NCBI GenBank assembly: GCA_016758905.1
Contig: JAEPQZ010000005.1
Coordinates: 682,001-746,000 of the forward strand
Source of the DNA: Umbelopsis isabellina
Lineage: Eukaryota > Mucoromycota > Umbelopsidomycetes > Umbelopsidales > Umbelopsidaceae
Reading direction: 5' to 3'
Length of the DNA: 64,000 nucleotides
The position numbers and the translations under genes are program-made. Each line of letters starts with the position of its first letter. Within the stretch, counting starts at the first letter, position 1. The notes under the pieces are model-generated. The model was not told the DNA's origin and searched no databases. It was given only the letters and a program-made list of their open reading frames with translations. Shown one piece after another: positions 56,301 through 64,000 of this stretch.

Positions 56301-59300
56301 CTTTCGGGAAGTGCCATAAGAACCTTGGTCATACCAAGAGCAACAGGAACACGGAGTGTGGCACTCGTCTCATCCTTGTTAGTCAAGTATCGGTGCAGCT
56401 CGGGAAGCAGCTTTGTTACAACAGTATCATGGATACGTTCGTTGAGGTCCTTCTGCTCAGCAGGCTTCTGTTCTTCAACTTCTTCTTCTTCCTCCACTTC
56501 TTGTTCTTCAGCCGGTGCGGAAGGTTGTTCCATATATTCGATGATGATCTTTTTACGCTTCATAATATTCTGAACAGATTCTTCTGACACTTCAACTTGA
56601 GTAAGATCAAAATGGAAAGAGTCCAGAATGCTAGTTACAAGACGAACAAGCAACTTTTCAAGTTCAGCCTTCTTAGGAATCATCTTCAAATATTGCTTCA
56701 ATAGCCTATAGTAACTATTCCATGGTAGCTGACCAGCCAACACACCATAAGTAATGATACTTTGGTTGATAATGTTATGATCTGTCACTTGATCGCTTTC
56801 GAAAATAAAATGAGTCAAGATCGGAACAAAGATGTTGTTGATGCTCGATGACTTGATTTGACCGCCAGCGACAGCGTCTGACAGACGATTAAGAGATCTG
56901 AGACGACGATGGATTTGCATATGGTAGATATTATTGAAGAAGTTAGCTTCTTCATCGCCACCAGCTTGCAAGCAAACCAGGTCCTCAAAATGCGGCAAAT
57001 CAGGGAAAGTCTTGACTACATGATCCAAAACAGTAATGAATTCGATGCGAACCAATTCATTGGATGACATCAAGCCCTTCTTGATACCAGGGTAAACGAC
57101 ATGGCTAATCAAGTTGATCATATCTTCTTTTTCATGTGCATGGAGTGGGTTACCCACATTATCTGAGAACTTCATGACAGCTAAGCCGGCAGTGCCTCGA
57201 ATAGCCATTTCCTCAGGATCGTGCATGTTAAAGATACACTGATGAAGCAAAGGCAGCCATTGCTTGTGATCAAAAGAAGTATTGAGTTCTTGATTAATCT
57301 TGGCAAATGCATCAAGTCTTCTATCAAAATCAGGCTCATCAAGGCGTCGCTCAGAGAAAGCGTTCAATTCCCCTAGTAGGAATGCGATCTTATTCAAAGA
57401 ATTGTCGATAGCCGCGAATTGTTTGAATACCTCGATAAGAAGCAATCTGACTTGTCGGCCCTGAAGGACAGAAAACATCAAGCAGACATAGCTATAATAA
57501 CGCTTGAAAAGGTCAGATCCTAATGTGAACTCTGAGATAAGAGGCAAGAATCTAGCCCAAATCTCGAGAATATTAGCCTTGGTCTTTTCTGGGACCACTC
57601 TAGAATTCTTTTTCAAACAGGGTAACAGAAGGTCGACAATTGTAGTTGCTTGTCGGCCGTTATCGACATATGAAGAAATGCGCGACACGATGGAGATCTG
57701 TCGAACCGAGAATTTTTCCTTACCAAACTTGGCATCATCTCTGGAGAGCAGCAGAGAGTGTTCCAAGTTGGAAAGCAAGACATCAACATGAGTGACAACG
57801 AGCTTTTGAGTCATGGTCTTGGAGTCAGCCTTGTCCACATCCATATCCGATTGACAGATATCCAAAATGTTCTCAATAATATCAAGAACCATGGTGTGTA
57901 CAGCTTCTCTGAGCTTCTTGGCAGACAAAATACCGAAAACTTGAGGAAGTAGGATTTTATCGTAGTCCGACAAGAATGAGACAAATTCTCGACGCGATGA
58001 CCAAGCAAAGAATAGCTCCAGAAGAGATGATGGTGACTGAGTATTTTCAAGAGCGAATTTGGGAAGGCGTGGTGAAATGAAAGATGCAAACATCGCAGGA
58101 AGATATTTGTCAAAGTCAAAGGACCCATTCAAATTGAACATGGTCACCAATCGCTTGATACCCAAAAGACGCACTTCTCTTGAGTTGCGGCTCTGGTATT
58201 GCGCATCCTCAGGCTGGAACCCATCAACATCTTCAGTTTCTTCAGCTTCGTCGCCGGGCTTTGAATCAAGGTCCATTGCAGTGCTCTGTGAGCTAGGAGC
58301 AACTGCCTTGTTACTAGCGTGATGAATCAAATAGAGAGTGACTTTGAGAATATCAGGTAAAGCTGGCATGATGTTGGAGCTCAATTGCTTCAAAATGTCA
58401 TCTAGAATATTGAGGAAACCAAGTTGCTTTCTGTAGGTCACGTAGGAACTTGGGTCGACTTCAGAAATGAACTCAAAACCTTTGTTTGATGATTTGGAGT
58501 CAGGCAATTCCAATACAGGCTTGAAAGGCTCCAACATCAGATCGATAAAGTACCGAATTTCATGTTCCTCACAGCATGCAACCGCACCAAGGACAGCTTT
58601 GCGACGGTTGCCCATGTTGCCCTTTGCAGCACCTTTGCCTTTTCTTTGTACCATGCGTCCATACAAAATTCGCATAACGACAGGCATGACTTGGCTGCGA
58701 TGCGCTGGGTCAACAGTGTTTTGCTCATGATTGATGATAAAGGTGGAAAGCTCATCTCGGAATCTAGTCTCATCAACCAGATTGTTGAGGTTATCTGTGT
58801 ATGGAGAGATGGAAGGATTTTTCCAGGTATATAAACATTTGAGAGCTGCGGCTTGTAGCTTTGGATCACCTTTGGTAAGCAAACGAAGGAAAACATCTCG
58901 CAGTTCATCGCTCTTGTGCATTGATTTAGACGATTTGAATTCGGCGAAGATTTGCAGCCAATACATCATCTTCAGTTTAGCTACTTTGCCAGAGTGCTCC
59001 AAAATGCTTAGTTCTTGGCTTGCATCAACATCCATCATTGACGAATCGATTTCATCCGCTTCCTCATCTTGATCAGCATCGAATGCAGTATGATATTCAG
59101 ACTCCAGGAACTTGAAGAACATAGGAATTACAGTCTTGTTGTGTTGTTCTGTGACCCTCGGTACTTTGGAGAACGTTTTCAGTAGCAGGGTATAGTAATT
59201 CCAGTAATCCATTCTATCGTTGGCAGGGTTATAGGCTCTTATGAAAAGCATTGCCAAGCTTTTTGCGTAATCTTTGCTGATAGCATTCACAGCTTCATCT

Positions 59301-62156
59301 TCGGCACGAAGGTACTTGTTAAGGTTTGGACATTCAAAGCTCAGACCGCCAGTCTTGGTTGCTTGCCCACTCGTCGCTGCTGGAGGAGCAAAGTAAAGTG
59401 AAGTAGGCAATTCGGCAAAGCCATCGTGAACCAACATTTTCTCATCGTCAAACTTTTGAACCTCAAAGTAAATGCACTGCCAGTATAATTTTGGTGCCAC
59501 TTTCGCAACCTTCTCAAGAATAGCGATAGCCTCGGCCCACAAAGGTTGGAAGTTGACAGTTAAGAGTCCTACATAAAATGTCAATTAGTCTTGCAGTAAA
59601 ACATATAACATATGTGTATCACCAACTTACCAAATGCAATTCGGCAAATTGCTTCGAGATAAAACTCTGGCACTCGCTCAGAGTCAACCAAGACACCGAG
59701 CTTTTTCAGCTGTAACACTTTGTCTCGGTACTCTTGAATATTGACAGGAACTTCTTCCATAGCAACCATAACGTTCATGACATCACATTCCTCGTGTTCA
59801 CGGTGATCTGCATCAAGTTCCATAGGAAGCTGTTCAAAAAGAGAGAGAATTTTCACTATGTACAGTCTTTTGTTGCTTCGGTAAGAGCTGATATGCGGAC
59901 ACAATGCTGGATAAATAGCCTTTAGATTGTCCTTGTTCAATTTATCGGTGGCCATGTTACTAAGGTTGGACACAATGGCATTAGTTTCTCTGAATGACTC
60001 ATATACTGTATATTTCCATAAAACTTACTTGTTTTGTAGCACGGACATGAATGCGTGGACACCGCGGGCAATCATCTCATTGTTAGCATGTTTCGCAAGC
60101 ACTTGACCAACGATGCGATCCCAAAATTCGTAAAGTTTGGGCAAATTGTTGGTACTTTTAGCCACGCTAGTAAAGGACTTAATGGTCATACCAAGCAAAG
60201 ACTCCAATGGGAAATTCTTGTGTCCAATCATGTATTCTGTTCGTATGATTTGATTGTCCTTATCAGTACTGACTGCATCCTCCAGAGACTCGAAGAGAGC
60301 TATCAAAGTGTCAAAAGTCTCTTGTCCTGGAGTTTGAATATGTGACATGATTGATAGAATGGCAGCTATAACAGTGATATTGGAAACATGCTCGATGTCC
60401 TAAAATATTATTTGTGTTAAAGTCAAACACCCTGGATCATCAGAATCATCATTGCTAATCACTTACCCCATCCACATCAATGCGGTTCAATATATCGCGT
60501 TCTTGTTCCCAATCGTACTTTCTTGAAAGTGCTTCCAAGAGGCTTGAAACGAAAGTGTGTTTCTCGCTTTGATTACCCTTCTTTTCCTTTTTTCCATTCT
60601 CAGGAAACCTTAGCAAGCCTTCCAATGTAACGTTTGAGGAGATCATGCCTGGAGCAATCTGAATTGCTTTGGTCTCAATAAGCTCGGCCAAGAAAAGCAC
60701 CGTTTGATTAAAATGTGATTTGTAATGTGAGTTGCATAGTCTGATAATATAAGGCAACATAATTTGGGTGAAGTTTGACCACTCGATCTTAGCAAGTCCG
60801 AAAACAAAGCCGTATACTGCGGGGATATCATGATACTCGACAATTCGGTCCAGAACTATCTTACCACTTCCCACACAGTTTTCCAAAGACCCAAGAGTAA
60901 AGATAGCTGTCGATAAACGCATAAATTCTGTTGTCAAGAACTGGAATTGTATCTTTGGTTTGCCGACCAGGATAAGGCTCGATATCTTTTGCAAACTCTC
61001 TATGACGGGCTTGTGGTCCGGTACACGACTCGATTTTCTTGCAGTAACTGCAACTACCAAGACATGCACTGTTATAGACAGCTTCATCAATTCCTTCTCA
61101 GAACGCTTCTTCTCTAGTTGAGTGATGCTGGTGTTGATTTCCGTAAAAAGCATGTCTAACAATTGAGTGATATGCTGTCGGTAGGTATGATGAACAATGA
61201 GAAGTGTCGTTTTGCTAAGAACGCGAAATGTGGAATTATCTTTGATAGATTCGCTGCTAACGTCCTCTAGATACATTTGAGAAATCAATTCTTTGAAGAT
61301 AGCTACACCACGTGAGTGTAGTTGGTGCTCTACTTGTTTGATGCATTCAAAAAACAGCATAGCCACACCTTCCACAAATTCTTCATTTGGCTCTTTGCGC
61401 ACTTTTTCCAAGATATGGCTCATAATTGCTGTCAAATCCTTTCCACGAGCTTTTCGAAGCAAAAATGCAAAAGACTCGGCTGCAAAATGCCTAATATATG
61501 GTTTTTGCTGGTTATCTTCACCGAGTAATGGTGCCAGCATGGAGAAAGTAGGTGCTAGATCAGACGCAAGCTGCTTGGATAGATACTTGAATAGATATGC
61601 TATACAGTTGAACACGGATTCTAACAATCTGACATCTCGGTGCTTGATCAAGGGAACTATTGCCGCAAAGATTCTACCAAAGAAGGGATAAAATTCGGCT
61701 TCCAAATCCTTTGCCAGTTTAGTTGTAAGGTCCAATAAAGGTTCCAACGCTAAGCTATCCTGCACTTGCAAATGCTTCTCAATGCTTTCTATCAGGCGTT
61801 CCTTATGATACAATATGGACGGAAGAGTCTTGACATATTTTTGGATATCTCTCACAAATAGAGAGAAATGTGTGGTGAGATTCTTCTCTTTCCACTCTTC
61901 CAGTGCTTCGTTAAAGTATGATCCATATTCGTCAGGTTCATCTTCGTAACGTTTGACACGGTGGACAACATCGATCTTTATATGCTCAACTCGAGATTTG
62001 AACGATTGATACTAAATATTTTTTCAAGGTTAATGATATTGTGGTAATCTGTGGTTGCAAGCTGGAACTGCTGGATCTCGGGATCTCGAATCTTACCTTA
62101 AAGCGTCGCTCGCCTTCTCCAGTGTTGAGTTCACTAGGAATGACCGAGTCCCTCAT
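53354..62156 (-). CDS. UTP20: UTP20 (DRIM), giant HEAT-repeat protein of the small-subunit processome
   Basis: The largest gene here, about 2,700 residues in seven or so exons. One exon (about 53912-59580) alone holds nearly 1,900 codons. UTP20 helps assemble the 40S precursor around U3 snoRNA and 18S rRNA in the nucleolus. It starts MRDSVIPSELNTGEGERRFK, then YQSFKSRVEHIKIDVVHRV. The hallmark segment KPYIRHFAAESFAFLLRKA follows near residue 150. The rest is HEAT-like helices, with acidic low-complexity loops (EEQEVEEEEEVEEQK and AIERAEMEDDEVENHNGD). The C-terminus matches UTP20: KKVGTTDYYYAYNKVRQRV and a Lys/Arg-rich coiled end with ARFGIKKRRGE. It is divergent from the FCP1-like gene (286 bp). 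Confidence 0.95.
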
Positions 62157-62442
62157 AATCGGTAATGGTCAATTAGAAATACTACTTTATATAACACAGT
62201 AAGCCTGCCGTAAGATTACTGTCGTTATAGATTTCTAGCGAGGGTTGAACGTTACTGAACTTTGACTGCTGATAGACTTTTTTTTTTTCTTATAAAAAAA
62301 AAGTTAATGTGAATCGAAAATTTTACCTTAAAAATGAAATGCAGTCACGGCGCGACGGTGTAAATGGAATCTTCTTGAGAGCTATTTTGACCGTGACCTT
62401 GCTTTGACTGCGGCCCTGAGCTGCCTTGTGTCTCTTGTCAAT

Positions 62443-63378
62443 ATGCCCGTCGGACCATCGGAACAGTATCTAGCTATATGTCAGCACCCTTCTATACTTT
62501 TGTCAGATCCAACAAAACCTTTAATCGTACTAGATCTTCATGGAACACTATGTCATGCTGAACGCATTCCCGAAACCCGTCGAACCGTAGGCTGCTACGT
62601 ACGACCAAATTTTGACGCTTTCATGGATTATCTTATAAGATACTTTGAGGTAGCGATTTGGTCTAGTGGAAGGCCAGAATCTGTAAAGTTTCTTTCCGAG
62701 ATATTCGATAAAGAACATCTGAAGAAAATTAAGCTCATATGGACAAGGGATAACTTTGGCCTCAACCACGCCGATTACAAAGAGAATGTCTTGACCTATA
62801 AAGATCTTGATCGCTTATGGGAACATGTTGTCGAAAAGAGAGTATATTACCCCAAAGTATTCAATGCTTCAAATACAATTCTGTTGGACGACTCTTTCAA
62901 AAAATGTGCCATGCAACCATATAACTGCGCCATCCTACGAACATTTGATCCAGATGACAGGATGTACAAAGTATATGGCGATAACGAGCTTCGATTTTTA
63001 ATACCATACCTTGAGCGAGCCAGACACCAATCTAACATTGCGAATTGGATGCGCCGTAACCCATATGTTAGCATTCATCCAGCCGAAACAAGTGCACTCA
63101 ATTACTTTGAAGCCAGATATGTCTCTCGCCGTGAAGAGGAAGCAGTCGCTCGACCGCGTAATATATCCCATACTCCCTCCTCCCTTACTCCAGAGACTGG
63201 TAGAAGCACAAACAAAGACGAAATGAATCTCGATAATATTGAAGTTACAACTATACATATAACACCACCTGCCAAGTTGAAACCCCTTCAAAATACCACA
63301 CGTGCTGAGGATGTACAACCAGCAGAGTTCGAGCGGCTGTTCAACAACATTTTTCACCAACCTACTCCATCCTCATAA
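62443..63378 (+). CDS. FCP1/NIF-type HAD phosphatase homologue with an altered catalytic motif
   Basis: An intronless frame of 311 residues from ATG 62443 (MPVGPSEQYLAI); the open frame upstream only reaches a TTG. The FCP1-like fold is clear: PLIVLDLHGTLCH, VRPNFDAFMDYLIRYFEVAIWSSG, WTRDNFGLN, YKDLDRLWEHV, NTILLDDSFKKCAMQPYNCA and LIPYLERARHQSNIANWMRR. The family acts through an aspartyl-phosphate on the first Asp of DxDGT. Here D31 is kept but the second Asp, the acid/base, is His (DLHGT). A fungal and plant subgroup with DLNGT is known, so this may be a divergent member of it. The acidic pair in LLDDS and the Ser of WSSG remain. The last 80 residues are Thr/Pro/Asn-rich and probably disordered. 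The substrate is unknown. Confidence 0.9.
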   Translation: MPVGPSEQYLAICQHPSILLSDPTKPLIVLDLHGTLCHAERIPETRRTVGCYVRPNFDAFMDYLIRYFEVAIWSSGRPESVKFLSEIFDKEHLKKIKLIWTRDNFGLNHADYKENVLTYKDLDRLWEHVVEKRVYYPKVFNASNTILLDDSFKKCAMQPYNCAILRTFDPDDRMYKVYGDNELRFLIPYLERARHQSNIANWMRRNPYVSIHPAETSALNYFEARYVSRREEEAVARPRNISHTPSSLTPETGRSTNKDEMNLDNIEVTTIHITPPAKLKPLQNTTRAEDVQPAEFERLFNNIFHQPTPSS

Positions 63379-63533
63379 AGCGTAATTATTTAGCCTCTAC
63401 GAATACGGCACGTTGTTGTTTCGTATTCATTATAGCATAATCATCAGTATAAAAATATAAATATATCAATTACAGCAAATGCATATATCTTTTATTTTTT
63501 AATGAAATCATTCGTTTTTGACGTCTATAATAC

Positions 63534-64000
63534 CTATGCAACTAATTCTTCAGGATGTTGAATGTAGTACTCAACTCTATCCAAGAAGACTGATGCCTTC
63601 GCATCATTCAAAACTTGTCCCTTCTTTTCTCCTCCTTCCAACTTCAATTCAACAGAGTGAAATCCAGATGACGTCTTTGCTGGAGAGAGATATAAATCAT
63701 CGCTAGCAGCCATTTTGACAGCCTTAGGTTGTGACACAGACCTGCTTCCACCAAGGAAGTCAAGGAGATCTACATAGTTACCAGTGTTCTGGCTAGAGCT
63801 ACCGATCTTCTTGCTTGAGCTGATGGTCAAGGAGTATGGTTTTGAAGGTTCGTACGTGTTGGAAATGAAATCGTAATTGGGTGGGGCGAGATTAAAGATA
63901 CTGTAAATTGACGTTAGTTACTTGATGATATTGATCATATGAAATTCTACGATATGACTTACTTAAATTTTCCACCCTTGTAAGAAGTTGAGAAGGTATT
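63534..64000 (-). CDS. C-terminal part of an unrecognised gene (runs off the right edge)
   Basis: I do not recognise this protein. The last exon (63900-63534) and part of the previous one (64000-63963) join in frame. The peptide reads NTFSTSYKGGKFNIFNLAPP, then NYDFISNTYEPSKPYSLTI, a Ser-rich stretch and NTGNYVDLLDFLGGSRSV. It ends with VFLDRVEYYIQHPEELVA. The intron has good ends (GTAAGT..TTACAG). The final 35 residues look helical. No domain can be named from this fragment; the upstream exons lie outside the window. Codon use and splice quality support a real gene. Confidence 0.62.

Noticed and set aside
53804-59584. Many short plus-strand frames antisense to UTP20
   Set aside because: They are shadows of the long coding frame. 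None has an independent motif or start context.
62404-62442. N-terminal extension of the FCP1-like protein
   Set aside because: It depends on a TTG start. The ATG at 62443 is the first real start.
1-64000. Transposons, virus-derived elements, CRISPR arrays and a biosynthetic gene cluster
   Set aside because: No terminal repeats, reverse transcriptase, integrase, transposase or capsid-like frames were seen. No spaced repeats and no linked set of biosynthetic enzymes were found.

Overview
This is a stretch of nuclear DNA from a fungus. Almost every gene is cut by short spliceosomal introns, mostly about 50-80 bp, with GT..AG or unusually often GC..AG ends and CTAAC/CTAAT-like branch points. 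The gene repertoire is fungal: GPI-type chitin deacetylase, CTK3, a TGL4-like lipase relative and a fungal CSL factor. An intron-dense layout, FANCL, a PlsB/GNPAT-type acyltransferase with a peroxisomal tail and NSE1 point to an early-diverging lineage, most likely Mucoromycota. That placement is inference. I saw no tRNA, rRNA, CRISPR array, transposon or virus-like element.

Layout. 1-16.9 kb holds compact housekeeping genes, many head to head: a partial GT61-like gene and a cytochrome b5 reductase; D-2-hydroxyglutarate dehydrogenase; NSE1; translin; a catalytically dead-looking patatin; NHP2 and CSM3/TIPIN; CLPX and dephospho-CoA kinase; DHFR and mitochondrial uL14. 17.5-25.3 kb carries a kinesin-14 with CRE and MCB-like promoter sites, then the U-box E4 ligase UFD2. 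25.9-34.3 kb carries a 70-residue protein of unknown role, a SANT protein, FANCL, an arrestin-related adaptor, an Eis-like GNAT and an extradiol dioxygenase. 34.5-41.4 kb carries an unrecognised small gene, chitin deacetylase and the PTS1-bearing acyltransferase. 42.1-44.1 kb is an intronless CSL gene. Two long gene-poor stretches (44.1-46.6 and 47.2-49.5 kb) flank a twin-CX9C gene. 49.5-64 kb carries a mitochondrial carrier, CTK3, the very large UTP20, an FCP1-like HAD phosphatase and the 3' end of an unrecognised gene.

There is no operon and no single obvious new system. The genes serve DNA-damage tolerance (NSE1, TIPIN, FANCL), ribosome assembly (NHP2, UTP20, uL14m), mitochondria (CLPX, carrier, D2HGDH, CHCH) and lipids (patatin, acyltransferase). 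The best leads are: (i) a TGL4-type patatin with both catalytic-dyad residues replaced and an 8-nt micro-exon; (ii) at least seven GC-AG introns sharing the GCAAGT donor; (iii) a full-length FANCL in a fungus; (iv) a PlsB/GNPAT-type acyltransferase ending in ARL; (v) an FCP1-like HAD enzyme reading DLHGT instead of DLDGT; (vi) two CSL-type sites upstream of the CSL gene itself. Exon joins were worked out by eye from reading frame, splice signals and family conservation.
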